32,202 nt of DNA from Bacillota bacterium (GCA_023396215.1 JAEWWW010000117.1:1-32202), one strand, 5' to 3'; shown: positions 7,143 to 14,992, numbered from the stretch's first letter. Numbers and translations are program-made. Notes: generated by a model not told the origin, from the sequence alone.

Positions 7143-8276
7143 ATGAAAGAATTTTTGCTATCGGCCCCCTGCCACTTCGGGCTGGAAAGCGTCCTCAGCG
7201 GCGAGCTTAAGAGAATCGGCGGGCAGAACGTCAAGGCCACCGACGGGCGGGTGAATTTCACCGGCGGCCCGGAGATGCTGGCCCGGGCCAACCTCTGGCT
7301 GCGCACCGCCGAACGGGTGCAGCTGGTGCTGGATAGCTTCCCCGCAACCTCCTTCGAGCAGTTGTTTGAGGGGATCAGAGCCATTCCCTTTGAGGATTAT
7401 ATCGGCAGGGAGGACGCCTTCCCGGTCAAGGGCTGGTCGCTGAATTCGCAGCTGCACAGCATACCCGACTGTCAGGCCATTATCAAAAAGGCGATAGCAA
7501 AGCGGATGGAGCGTGCCTACGGCCAGAGCTGGTTTGCCGAAACCGGGGCCAAGGTGCAGGTGCAGTTCACCATCCTGAAGGATACCGTCACCATCCTGCT
7601 GGATAGCTCGGGGGCGGGGCTGCACAAGCGGGGCTACCGGCCGGACGCAAACGAAGCGCCTATCAAGGAAACCCTCGCGGCGGGCATCCTTGACCTTGCC
7701 CGCATCTACCCCGACACCCAAATTTACGACCCCTTCTGCGGCTCGGGCACCTTTCTCATCGAGGCGGCCCTCAAGGGCTTTCAGATCGCGCCCGGCCTGC
7801 GCAGGCGGTTTGCCGCCGAGCACTGGGGCTTTATAGACGCCGCTGTCTGGCAGCAGGAGCGCAAGGCCGCTACCGAGGCGGTGCGCAAAGACGCCACCTT
7901 CCGGGCCTGGGGCAGCGATATCAGCCCCCGGGCGGCCGAGCTGACGCTGGAGAACGCCAAGCGGGCCGGGGTAGGTACCCGGGTCAAGGCGGCGGTGGGC
8001 GACATTGCCGACTTCAAGCTGCCCGAGGGGCGCTCGCTGGTGGTCTGCAACCCGCCCTACGGCGAACGGTTGCTGGAGGTAAAGGAGGCCGAGGCCCTCT
8101 ACCAGACCATGGGCCGGGTCTTTGAACCCAGAGAGGACCTCAGCTACTGCATCATCAGCCCCCACAAGGATTTCGAGCTGCTCTTTGGCCGCAGGGCGGA
8201 TAAGCGGCGCAAGCTGTACAACGGCATGATAGAGTGCCAGCTTTACTTGTACCTTGCAACCAAGCGGTTTGAATAA
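7143..8276 (+). CDS. THUMP-domain class I SAM-dependent RNA methyltransferase (YpsC/RlmL-like)
   Basis: The protein has 377 residues. It has an N-terminal ferredoxin-like/THUMP region (about 1-155) for RNA binding, then a Rossmann methyltransferase with DPFCGSGTF (196-204, SAM loop), GSDISPRA, and NPPYGER (303-309), the N6/N2-methyltransferase motif IV. This matches B. subtilis YpsC and the N-terminal half of E. coli RlmL, so 23S rRNA guanine-N2 methylation is likely but not proven by sequence. It starts after AAAGAGG-type spacing in an isolated position between hpf and a convergent gene. It lacks the C-terminal RlmK half, as expected in Firmicutes. Confidence 0.9.
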   Translation: MKEFLLSAPCHFGLESVLSGELKRIGGQNVKATDGRVNFTGGPEMLARANLWLRTAERVQLVLDSFPATSFEQLFEGIRAIPFEDYIGREDAFPVKGWSLNSQLHSIPDCQAIIKKAIAKRMERAYGQSWFAETGAKVQVQFTILKDTVTILLDSSGAGLHKRGYRPDANEAPIKETLAAGILDLARIYPDTQIYDPFCGSGTFLIEAALKGFQIAPGLRRRFAAEHWGFIDAAVWQQERKAATEAVRKDATFRAWGSDISPRAAELTLENAKRAGVGTRVKAAVGDIADFKLPEGRSLVVCNPPYGERLLEVKEAEALYQTMGRVFEPREDLSYCIISPHKDFELLFGRRADKRRKLYNGMIECQLYLYLATKRFE

Positions 8277-8284
8277 CCGACAGA

Positions 8285-8429
8285 CGGCGAAAAAGTCGCG
8301 CAAACGTAAAACGCCCTTAAGGGCATTTTACTTACGTTGTTGGCAGCACCTGCAAATATCGGTCACATATACCCGATATGCGTACGTCTTTGCTGCGTTT
8401 GCCGCCTCGTTTTGCACGATTTTTCGCCG
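8285..8429. repeat. 145-bp fold-back (MITE-like) element with terminal inverted repeats
   Basis: The ends CGGCGAAAAAGTCGCGC and GCACGATTTTTCGCCG are inverted repeats (one insertion and one mismatch). The centre has the palindrome ATATCGG/CCGATAT (8356-8362 and 8373-8379), and a sub-hairpin GCCCTTAAGGGC lies at 8313-8324. It is non-coding, sits just after the methyltransferase stop, and has the look of a dispersed palindromic element. Confidence 0.55.
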
Positions 8430-8449
8430 CCTATTTTTTACAAACTTAA

Positions 8450-8476
8450 GGGGTACCGGGCCAAGCCCGGTACCCC
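8450..8476. terminator. 12-bp hairpin, candidate terminator for the rightward methyltransferase
   Basis: GGGGTACCGGGC/GCCCGGTACCCC forms a perfect stem with a CAA loop, followed by CTCTATATT. It lies in the convergent gap between the methyltransferase and the minus-strand activator gene. Confidence 0.6.
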
Positions 8477-8497
8477 CTCTATATTGCATAAAAACTA

Positions 8498-8526
8498 GCA
8501 GCCCCCTGCCTTTGGCAGGGGGCTGC
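8498..8526 (-). terminator. Terminator for the minus-strand corrinoid activator gene
   Basis: GCAGCCCCCTGCC/GGCAGGGGGCTGC is a 13-bp perfect stem with a 3-nt loop. Read on the minus strand it is followed by TAGTTTTTAT, giving a good T-tract. It begins 16 nt after the activator stop codon. Confidence 0.85.
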
Positions 8527-8541
8527 AATAATAATTGCGGT

Positions 8542-10071
8542 TTATCCGCCGCTGGCATCAAACAGCATATGGTCGATATAGCTTTCGGTGAAGCGGGCGC
8601 TGGTAGAAAGGTTGATTTCCTCAATGCCCGCGCCCAGCGCCTTTGCGCGCAGCGCCATCTGCCGCGAAAGCAGTATCAGGGCGGCCCCGCTGCCCGCAGC
8701 GTTGCCCAGCACCACCGCTTTTTGCACCAGTTGAGGGGGCAGCAGCCCGATGTCGGCTGCCGATTGCAGATTGATGTAGCTGCCAAAGCCCCCGGCCAGA
8801 TAAAAGGCCCCAATCTCCTGCGGTGTGATGCCGCACTCGGCCAGCAGGGTATCGATACCGGCGGCGATGGCGGCCTTGGCCAACTGCACCTGCCGGATGT
8901 CCTCCTGCGTGACCCGCACCCCGCTGCTGCCGATGGCAAAGGCGTCCCCCTCCTGCAGCAACCCGGTTTCGTCGATGGCGCCGGTTTTCAGCATCACGGC
9001 AACGGCGTCCATCAACCCCGAGCCGCAGATACCCGCCGCGGGCGCGTCCCCGATGGTGGTGAAGCCCACCTTGCCGTCCACCACAAACACACGGTCGACG
9101 GCCCCTGCGGCGGCGGGCATCCCCTGCGAGATGCCGGCCCCCTCAAAGGCGGGCCCTGCGGCGGTGGAGCAACCCCGGCAACGCCCGCCGGTTGCCAGCA
9201 CCATCTCGCCGTTGGTGCCGATATCCACCAGCAGGGCAGGGGGGCCGGGCCTATCCAGCTCGGCAGCCAGTGCGGCACAGGTCACGTCGGCCCCCAGATA
9301 GGCCCCCGGGCAGCGGGGGAGATACACCGGGCACAAAAGCCCCAGCTGCTCCCCCGGCCAGTCGCCGTCAAAAAGGCTCTGGGGGGTAAAGGGGGCTGCG
9401 GCAATGCCGCTGGGGTCAAGCCCGGTCAGCAGGTGCAGCATGGTGGTGTTGCCGGTGACGACGCAGCCTGAGACCTCCCGGACGCTGATACCGACGCGGC
9501 TCATGCAATCTGCCAGCATCCGGGCAAGCTGGCTGCAGATGGCCTTTTGCAGCCCCTGCACCCCCTCTGCGCCCGCGTGCTGAATGCGCGAAATCACATC
9601 GGCCCCATAGGCGCTCTGATTGTTACGCTGGGCGCAGCTTTGCAGCGGCAGGCTGCTGCCCATCTTGTAGAGGCAGGCCACCACGGTGGTGGTGCCGATA
9701 TCGACGGCAAAACCGTAGCCCTCGCCCGCCTCTGGGGCGTCGGGGGTAAAATTGGGCAGATACCCCTCAAGGCGGATTTGCGGCGGGCCATCCTCTTCCT
9801 CAATGACCACCGAGGTATCGCCGTCGATGGTGATAAAGCAGGCCAAACGCACCCCACGGGCCAGATCGCCGGGGGGCAGCAGCCTTTCCTCTTCTTTTTT
9901 GGGGGGCGGCGGGTTGTGCATCAGCACCCTGCATTTGCCGCAGGTATGGTTGCCGCCGCAGGGCAGAGCCAGGTCGGCTCCGCTTGCCCGTATCCCCTCA
10001 ATCAGCGGTATTCGGCCTTCAAATCGGTGCTCCAGCAGGCTGCCCCGCCACGCTACTATCAGCTTCGCCAT
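8542..10071 (-). CDS. RACo-like reductive activator of corrinoid proteins (2Fe-2S ferredoxin + ASKHA ATPase, DUF4445)
   Basis: The protein has 509 residues. The N-terminal ferredoxin domain has Cys38, Cys44, Cys47 and Cys78 (CGGNHTCGKC ... RLACF), the 2Fe-2S pattern. It is followed by an ASKHA-type ATPase domain with phosphate loops VDIGTTTV (about 123-130), VTGNTTMLHLL, LLVDIGTNGEMV and an ICGSGLMDA block. Such proteins use ATP to drive reduction of inactive Co(II) to Co(I) in corrinoid methyltransferase systems. The ATG at 10071 was chosen because the domain starts there; the upstream open frame is basic and low-quality. No strong ribosome binding site precedes it (GGGAAG at about 8 nt). 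It diverges from a DUF1638 gene and a corrinoid protein, its obvious partner. Confidence 0.9.
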   Translation of the reverse strand: MAKLIVAWRGSLLEHRFEGRIPLIEGIRASGADLALPCGGNHTCGKCRVLMHNPPPPKKEEERLLPPGDLARGVRLACFITIDGDTSVVIEEEDGPPQIRLEGYLPNFTPDAPEAGEGYGFAVDIGTTTVVACLYKMGSSLPLQSCAQRNNQSAYGADVISRIQHAGAEGVQGLQKAICSQLARMLADCMSRVGISVREVSGCVVTGNTTMLHLLTGLDPSGIAAAPFTPQSLFDGDWPGEQLGLLCPVYLPRCPGAYLGADVTCAALAAELDRPGPPALLVDIGTNGEMVLATGGRCRGCSTAAGPAFEGAGISQGMPAAAGAVDRVFVVDGKVGFTTIGDAPAAGICGSGLMDAVAVMLKTGAIDETGLLQEGDAFAIGSSGVRVTQEDIRQVQLAKAAIAAGIDTLLAECGITPQEIGAFYLAGGFGSYINLQSAADIGLLPPQLVQKAVVLGNAAGSGAALILLSRQMALRAKALGAGIEEINLSTSARFTESYIDHMLFDASGG

Positions 10072-10440
10072 TCTTTCACTTCCCAGTCGCAGTAGTTTAT
10101 CTGTCACGCTCTTTTGCCGTTTTTGCACATGGCCGCATCGGCGCGTACCGCCGCGCCCAAAAGGCGGACGGCGCCCCATGCCGCTTTCACACAAAGCACA
10201 AAGAGCAAAAGGCTTCTCATTGCAGATTGATATAACGCAATATAGCATAAAGATATAATACAATCATAGTGATTTTCACGCAAAAAGGCTATCTTTTTTT
10301 AGCATTTTCAAGTAAAATAAGGCCTATTGAAGGGTTCGCCCTGCGAATCCTTTGCGCAGCGTTGCCCCAAAGGCCGCCTGAGCCGCCTGTGGGCGGCATG
10401 GCCAAGGGGGATGCGGGCATCATAAATCGAGGGGGCGTCT
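10072..10440. other. 369-bp divergent gap between the activator and DUF1638 genes
   Basis: An AT-rich core (about 10225-10270) includes ATATAAT-like elements suited to divergent promoters, but no good -35/-10 pair was found. The stretch 10321-10430, 5' of the DUF1638 gene, is GC-rich and can form several hairpins (AGGG/CCCT at 10331-10342; CCGCC/GGCGG around 10383-10396). It could be a structured leader. I could not match it to the cobalamin riboswitch: no convincing B12-box was seen. Confidence 0.4.
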
Positions 10441-11208
10441 ATGAAGCTTGCTATCATAGCCTGTCATGTTTTCAACCGGGAGCTTAGCCTGCTTGCTGCC
10501 CAAAGCGCCAGCACCTGCCGTGTTTTCTGGCTGGAGCAGGGGTTGCATGATACTCCCGCGCTTTTAAACCGGCAGATACAGGACAAGCTGGATGAGATTG
10601 AGGCCTACCAGCGCAAAACCCGGGAGGAAAAAGGCCCCCGCCGCCTGTTTGATGCGGTGGTGCTGGCCTACGGGCTTTGCTCCAACGGTGTGGTCGGCCT
10701 TCGGGCGGGCAGCATTCCGCTGGTGATACCCCGCTGCGACGACTGCATCGCCCTGTTTTTGGGCTCTCAGCAGCGTTATCTGCGGGAGTTTCACGCCCGC
10801 ACCGGCGTGTATTGGTACACCCCCGGCTGGATAGAAAGCGGGGCTACCCCCTCCGAAGCCTTTTTTGAGGAGAAGCGGCAGCATTACACCGCTCTCTACG
10901 GCGACGAAAACGCCGAATTTTTGATGGAGGCCGAAACCAGCTGGATCAAGCAGTACCGCCACTGCATCTACATCCAGTCGCCCGCGCTGAGCAACGGTGA
11001 TTACGAGCAGCATACGCAGGACTGCGCCCGGCTTTTTGGCTGGCAGTATGAAAGCCTGCGGGGCGACAACCGCCTGTTGCAGCAGCTATTGGAGGGGCAG
11101 TGGCCGGAGGATGAATTTTTAATCTGCCCGCCGGGGCACTGTGTTCAGGCAACCTTTGACCAAAGAAAAATCACCGCTGTTTCGCAGCAGGACAGCCCGA
11201 AAGCCTGA
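10441..11208 (+). CDS. DUF1638 protein associated with corrinoid systems
   Basis: The protein has 255 residues and is predicted soluble. The DUF1638 hallmarks are an N-terminal KLAIIACHVF strand, YGLCSNGVVGL (77-87), PRCDDCIALFLGS (97-109) and a C-terminal CPPGHCV. The conserved Cys residues (8, 80, 99, 102) could bind a metal or corrinoid, but the biochemical role is not established. GAGGGGG lies about 6 nt before the ATG. It is followed 55 nt later by the corrinoid protein, with which it probably forms an operon. From memory, the family often neighbours methylamine/betaine-type corrinoid methyltransferases, which fits this module. The family call is confident; the function is open. Confidence 0.85.
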   Translation: MKLAIIACHVFNRELSLLAAQSASTCRVFWLEQGLHDTPALLNRQIQDKLDEIEAYQRKTREEKGPRRLFDAVVLAYGLCSNGVVGLRAGSIPLVIPRCDDCIALFLGSQQRYLREFHARTGVYWYTPGWIESGATPSEAFFEEKRQHYTALYGDENAEFLMEAETSWIKQYRHCIYIQSPALSNGDYEQHTQDCARLFGWQYESLRGDNRLLQQLLEGQWPEDEFLICPPGHCVQATFDQRKITAVSQQDSPKA

Positions 11209-11263
11209 GAGCAAGGGCGCTGCGGGGCGGCAGGTCAGGATAGAGAAAACCGGGGAAGAGGGG

Positions 11264-11899
11264 ATGAGAAAAATGGAACTTCTCAATCAAATCAGCACCT
11301 TGATGCAGCAGGGCCGTGCGCCTAAGGTGAAAGAGCTGGTGGCCCAAGCGTTGCAGGAGGGGGTTGCGCCCCAGCAGATTTTGCAAATCGGGCTGCTGGA
11401 TGGCATGGGCATCATCGGTGAAAAGTTCAAGAATAATCAGGTGTTTGTGCCGGAGGTGCTCATTGCCGCCCGCACAATGAACGCCGCCCTCGATATCTTA
11501 AGGCCCCACCTTGCCGAGGCGGGGGTGGAAGACCGGGGCACCGTCGTCATCGGCACCGTCAAGGGCGATATGCACGACATCGGCAAAAACCTGGTGAAGA
11601 TGATGATGGAGGGCAAGGGCCTCAAGGTGGTGGATTTGGGCGTGAATGTTTCGGCGGCTCAGTTTACCGACGCGGCAATCGAGCATAACGCGCAGGTCAT
11701 TGCCTGCTCGGCGTTGCTGACCACCACCATGAACGAGATGAAGTCGGTGGTGGAGCTGGTGCAGCAGCGGGCGATACCCGCCAAGGTGATGGTGGGCGGC
11801 GCGCCGGTGACACAGACCTTCTGCGACGCCATCGGGGCCGATTGTTACACCGCTGACGCTGCCTCAGCCGCCGACGCGGCGCTGGGTTTTTGCAGCTGA
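11264..11899 (+). CDS. Corrinoid (B12-binding) methyl carrier protein, MtbC/MttC-type
   Basis: The protein has 211 residues. An N-terminal four-helix cap domain (about 5-88, with GLLDGMGIIGEKF and VPEVLIAARTM) is followed by a B12-binding Rossmann domain (about 92-210). This carries DMHDIG (102-107, with the cobalt-ligating His104), Ser149 in ACSALL and the GG at 178-179, the full DxHxxG/SxL/GG signature. It carries a methyl group on Co(I) between a substrate methyltransferase and a pterin or CoM-type acceptor methyltransferase. The start at 11264 is taken with GGGGAAG upstream; the ATG at 11273 is an alternative with GAGGGG 9 nt upstream. No partner methyltransferase lies in the window. Confidence 0.93.
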   Translation: MRKMELLNQISTLMQQGRAPKVKELVAQALQEGVAPQQILQIGLLDGMGIIGEKFKNNQVFVPEVLIAARTMNAALDILRPHLAEAGVEDRGTVVIGTVKGDMHDIGKNLVKMMMEGKGLKVVDLGVNVSAAQFTDAAIEHNAQVIACSALLTTTMNEMKSVVELVQQRAIPAKVMVGGAPVTQTFCDAIGADCYTADAASAADAALGFCS

Positions 11900-11933
11900 A
11901 TATAGCGAAATAAGCACAAGGAGAGGTAAGCGT

Positions 11934-11993
11934 ATGAATAAAAAGACCAACAACCCGGAGATTGTATCAGGCTGGGAGGGCTGTGTAAAATAA
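11934..11993 (+). CDS. Possible 19-codon micro-ORF after the corrinoid gene
   Basis: ATG at 11934 is preceded, 7 nt upstream, by a strong AAGGAGAGG. The frame encodes MNKKTNNPEIVSGWEGCVK and stops with TAA at 11991. It lies 34 nt after the corrinoid gene and 53 nt before rsgA. It could be a real small peptide, a leader peptide for rsgA, or the surviving 5' end of a lost third gene of the corrinoid operon. I do not recognise the sequence. Confidence 0.35.
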   Translation: MNKKTNNPEIVSGWEGCVK

Positions 11994-12046
11994 AATATGA
12001 TTGCACGTCGCCTCCCGTGAAAAGACCCCTCAGGAGGTAGCAAATA

Positions 12047-13120
12047 ATGAATAACCTGATGCAATACGGCGCAAGCCAGCGCTTTTTTGCAGAAGCCACC
12101 CTTTACCCCGGCCTGTTTTTGGCGCGGGTGGTTTCACAGTATAAAGACCTTTATAAAATCGCCGCCGGGCAGGGCGAGCTCTGGGCCGAGGTTTCGGGCC
12201 GGTTTCGGCATGAGGCCGCAACCCCCTCGGATTACCCCGCGGTGGGCGACTTCGTGATGGTCGACCGCGACCGTGGGGATGAGGGCAACGCCGTCATCCA
12301 CCATGTTTTGACCCGCAAAAGCAGCTTTGAACGCACCGCCGTCGGCACCGGGCACCAGTCGCAGGTGGTGGCCGCCAACATCGACATTGTTTTTATCTGC
12401 ATGTCGCTGAACAACGACTACAACCCCAGCCGTCTGGAGCGCTACCTTTCGGTGGCGTGGAGCAGCGGCGCAAGCCCGGTGGTGGTGCTCACCAAGGCGG
12501 ATTTGTGCGGCGGCCTGCCCGCCCTTTTGGCCGAGGTTTCGGCCATCGCCCCCGGCGCGGAGATTGTCACCACCTCAAGCTTTGATCAGGCCTCCTGCGA
12601 CCGGCTGCTAGCCTACCTTAAGCCGGGGGTGACCGCCTCCTTCATCGGTTCCTCGGGGGTGGGCAAGTCCACCCTGATTAACCGGCTGGCAGGGGAGGAA
12701 CTGCTGGCGACCTCCGCTACCCGGCAGGACGACAAGGGCAGGCACACCACCACCCGCCGGGAGCTGCTGCTGCTGCCGCAGGGCGGCGTTGTCATCGACA
12801 CGCCCGGCATGCGGGAGCTGGGGGTGGAGTCGGCAGACTTATCCAAATCCTTCGCCGATATCGATACACTGGCGGCCCGCTGCCGGTTCAGAGATTGCAG
12901 CCATACCACCGAGCCGGGCTGTGCCATTCGGCAGGCGCTGGAGGCGGGGGAGCTTGATAAGCGCCGCCTCGCCAACTACCAAAAGCTGAAGCGGGAGGCC
13001 AAGTATGACGGCCTTTCGTCAAGGCAGATTGAAACCGAAAAGCTGGAAGCCATGTTCGCCGAGGTGGGCGGCATGAAAAAAGCCCGTAGTTTTATCAGGG
13101 CCAAAGACAAAAGAAAATAA
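12047..13120 (+). CDS. rsgA: Ribosome small-subunit-dependent GTPase, RsgA/YjeQ family
   Basis: The protein has 357 residues. An N-terminal OB-fold (about 20-100) is followed by a circularly permuted GTPase domain with G4 TKAD (149-152) before G1 GSSGVGKS (201-208), switch RHTTT (232-236) and G3 DTPG (251-254). A C-terminal zinc finger has Cys279, Cys284, His286 and Cys292. The permuted order is diagnostic of the RsgA family, which acts in 30S maturation. AGGAGGT lies 8 nt before the ATG. It is longer than B. subtilis RsgA and is not next to the usual prpC-prkC genes, so it may be a second paralogue. A strong terminator follows. Confidence 0.9.
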   Translation: MNNLMQYGASQRFFAEATLYPGLFLARVVSQYKDLYKIAAGQGELWAEVSGRFRHEAATPSDYPAVGDFVMVDRDRGDEGNAVIHHVLTRKSSFERTAVGTGHQSQVVAANIDIVFICMSLNNDYNPSRLERYLSVAWSSGASPVVVLTKADLCGGLPALLAEVSAIAPGAEIVTTSSFDQASCDRLLAYLKPGVTASFIGSSGVGKSTLINRLAGEELLATSATRQDDKGRHTTTRRELLLLPQGGVVIDTPGMRELGVESADLSKSFADIDTLAARCRFRDCSHTTEPGCAIRQALEAGELDKRRLANYQKLKREAKYDGLSSRQIETEKLEAMFAEVGGMKKARSFIRAKDKRK

Positions 13121-13129
13121 CCCGCATCA

Positions 13130-13163
13130 AATCACCCCGGCCGTCATTAGCCGGGGTGATTTT
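13130..13163 (+). terminator. Terminator after rsgA
   Basis: A 12-bp perfect stem (AATCACCCCGGC/GCCGGGGTGATT) with an 8-nt loop is followed by TT. Confidence 0.85.
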
Positions 13164-13194
13164 GCGCCAAAAGAGGAGAACCGCTGCAAAGCGG

Positions 13195-13914
13195 CTATTT
13201 TTTATTATAATCGGCCTTTTTATCGCCCCAGTGGTGCTCCAGCATTGCGCTCAGCCTGCGGATATGCTCCTCCTCATCCAGAATGATGCGCTCGAGCAGC
13301 GCGATGACGCATTCGTCATCGATGCAACTGATGATGCTGCGGTAATCGGCGATAGCGGCGTATTCACCTTGAATATCCTTGAGCAGCATCAGCGAGAACT
13401 GCTTGCTGCAATCGGCCATATTTCCCCGCCACCACTGTACGCCCTTGCGTGTTGAAACGGCCAGCACCGGGTCGCCCCCCAGCTTGACGATGCATTCCGC
13501 CAGCAATTCGAGGTGATGCATCTCCTGAATCGCAATCTCCTCTAAAGCTTCCGCAACGTCGGGGTAACAGCCCTTTAGCTGGATATGGTGGTAAAAATAC
13601 TGGGCAATGGCGGTAAATTCGCTGACATGGCCTGCATAGGCCTTCTGCAGCAGCGCCGCATAGGCCGGGTTGGGGCAGCGCACCTCCACGGGGGGGTAGG
13701 GTATCGGCAGGCTTGACCAATGATGGTGGCTGTGCTCTGAAACGTCCCGCTCTGCATATGTGTGGTGATGGCCATGCGCCGAAGTGTTTTGCTCCGCATA
13801 TGTATGGGGATATTCGGGTTGTATCGGGGGCGGAGTATACTCGTCGGCGATGGGCGCGTTTTTGAAGTAGTTCCCCGCCATATTTTGCCGGTTAATGTTA
13901 TAGGTCACATCCAT
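13195..13914 (-). CDS. His-rich ferritin-like protein, probable late-sporulation (coat) protein
   Basis: The protein has 239 residues. The N-terminal 75 are Pro/His/Tyr-rich and contain a tandem 14-residue repeat (TYAEQNTSAHGHHH at 38-51, TYAERDVSEHSHHH at 52-65). The remainder is a ferritin-like four-helix domain with carboxylate/His ligands: Glu99, EMHH (131-134), Glu184 and EEEH (214-217). This implies a di-metal centre and a flexible metal-binding extension. GAGGTGG lies 5 nt before the ATG. Upstream is a consensus sigma-K promoter, pointing to mother-cell expression late in sporulation, when spore coat genes are made. A manganese-catalase or rubrerythrin-like role is possible, but no rubredoxin Cys motif is present. 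Confidence 0.8.
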   Translation of the reverse strand: MDVTYNINRQNMAGNYFKNAPIADEYTPPPIQPEYPHTYAEQNTSAHGHHHTYAERDVSEHSHHHWSSLPIPYPPVEVRCPNPAYAALLQKAYAGHVSEFTAIAQYFYHHIQLKGCYPDVAEALEEIAIQEMHHLELLAECIVKLGGDPVLAVSTRKGVQWWRGNMADCSKQFSLMLLKDIQGEYAAIADYRSIISCIDDECVIALLERIILDEEEHIRRLSAMLEHHWGDKKADYNKK

Positions 13915-13944
13915 TTATGCCACCTCATTTTCAATTTTCTTTTA

Positions 13945-13973
13945 TAAACTATGATTTTCAGGCCGGATTTGTG
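13945..13973 (-). promoter_or_regulatory. Consensus sigma-K promoter for the His-rich ferritin-like gene
   Basis: On the minus strand, CACA (13973-13970) and CATAGTTTA (13953-13945) are separated by 16 nt. This fits the sigma-K consensus mACm-N16/17-CATAnnnTA at every specified position. The predicted start point lies about 20-25 nt before the ATG. Confidence 0.75.
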
Positions 13974-14089
13974 AACACAACCGGCCATAAGCTGAATATA
14001 TTGTACTATTGCCCCTGCCTTGGCGATGCCGCCGTGCCGGGGATGGTTGGCAGGGCAGCGCGCTCTAAACAGCAGGGGAGGAAGGCAGC

Positions 14090-14794
14090 ATGAGGACCGC
14101 CAGACGCAGAAACAGCCGCACAAACAAAAAATTGCGCTACCTCAAGCTGGCTGCGGTTTGTGCCGGCCTTTTGGCGCTGTTTTTTGTGACCGACCGCCAG
14201 ATACGCCCGCTGGTAGAGAAGGCAACCACCTATCAGGCCGGTATCTATGCGTCGCAGGCCATCAACGACGCGGTGCAGCAATGTCTGGCGCAGGGCGATA
14301 TCGATTACGAGCGTTTGGTCAAGCTGACCCGCAACGCGGCGGGGGACGTTACCTCGGTGCAGACCAACGTGCTGGAAATTAACCGCATCAAAACCGAGAT
14401 TACCGGGGCGGTGCTGGGCAGCGTTTCACAGCTTCAGAACCAGAATATCCGCATCGCGACAGGCACCCTCAGCGGGTGGCACCTGCTGTATGGCAGGGGG
14501 CCTGAGCTTCGCTTTATCATTCGCCCGGCAGGGTTTGTGCAGGCCGATGTGGTCAATGTCTTTGATTCCACCGGTATCAACCAGACGCGGCATCAGATTA
14601 TGCTGCGCCTTTCAACTCAGGTCACCGCGCTGGTGCCGGGCTTTTCTTCGGTGAGCGAGGTGGCCACCTCGGTGGTGCTGGCAGAAACGGTGATTGTGGG
14701 CGCGGTGCCCGAATATTTCACCCGCATCGAAACACCGCAGCAGGAGCTTCCCGGCTTGGTAGCCGACTACGGGGCGGGCAAAAACCTGCCCTGA
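14090..14794 (+). CDS. yunB: Sporulation protein YunB
   Basis: The protein has 234 residues. A very basic N-terminus is followed by a single membrane helix (about 20-36) and an extracytoplasmic domain. Family features are the VEKATTYQAGIYASQAINDAV segment (truncated here to its landmarks), VLEINRIKTEIT, the IATGTLSGWHLLYGRGPEL block, GINQTRHQI and the final VVLAETVIVGAVPEYF. YunB is a mother-cell sporulation protein in B. subtilis; its mechanism is unclear. GGGGAGG lies about 9 nt before the ATG. It diverges from the sigma-K-type ferritin gene; no clear sigma-E promoter was found upstream. Confidence 0.9.
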   Translation: MRTARRRNSRTNKKLRYLKLAAVCAGLLALFFVTDRQIRPLVEKATTYQAGIYASQAINDAVQQCLAQGDIDYERLVKLTRNAAGDVTSVQTNVLEINRIKTEITGAVLGSVSQLQNQNIRIATGTLSGWHLLYGRGPELRFIIRPAGFVQADVVNVFDSTGINQTRHQIMLRLSTQVTALVPGFSSVSEVATSVVLAETVIVGAVPEYFTRIETPQQELPGLVADYGAGKNLP

Positions 14795-14912
14795 CCCTTC
14801 GGTTCCTGCTGCGAACCGCCCCCGAAAACAAGAAAATAATTACTTTTGCCACTTGCATTTTTGCCGCGGTGACGATATAATATAAAGGCGTCTTAAGCAG
14901 GCGCGGCAATAA

Positions 14913-14986
14913 GCGGATGTAGTTTAATGGCAGAACTTCAGCTTCCCAAGCTGATCGCGTGGGTTCGATTCCCATCATCCGCTCCA
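14913..14986 (+). tRNA. tRNA-Gly (anticodon CCC)
   Basis: The acceptor stem GCGGATG/CATCCGC is perfect. The anticodon loop TTCCCAA gives CCC (reads GGG), the T-arm contains GGTTCGATTCC, and CCA is encoded. Total length is 74 nt. It is paired with tRNA-Cys, 6 nt downstream. Confidence 0.95.
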
Positions 14987-14992
14987 ATATCA

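Noticed and set aside
8254..9471. 405-codon plus-strand frame opposite the corrinoid activator
   Set aside because: Low-complexity antisense shadow that also runs through the fold-back element and two terminators.
10321..10430. Cobalamin riboswitch before the DUF1638 gene
   Set aside because: The context fits but no B12-box consensus could be identified by eye; kept only as an unassigned leader.
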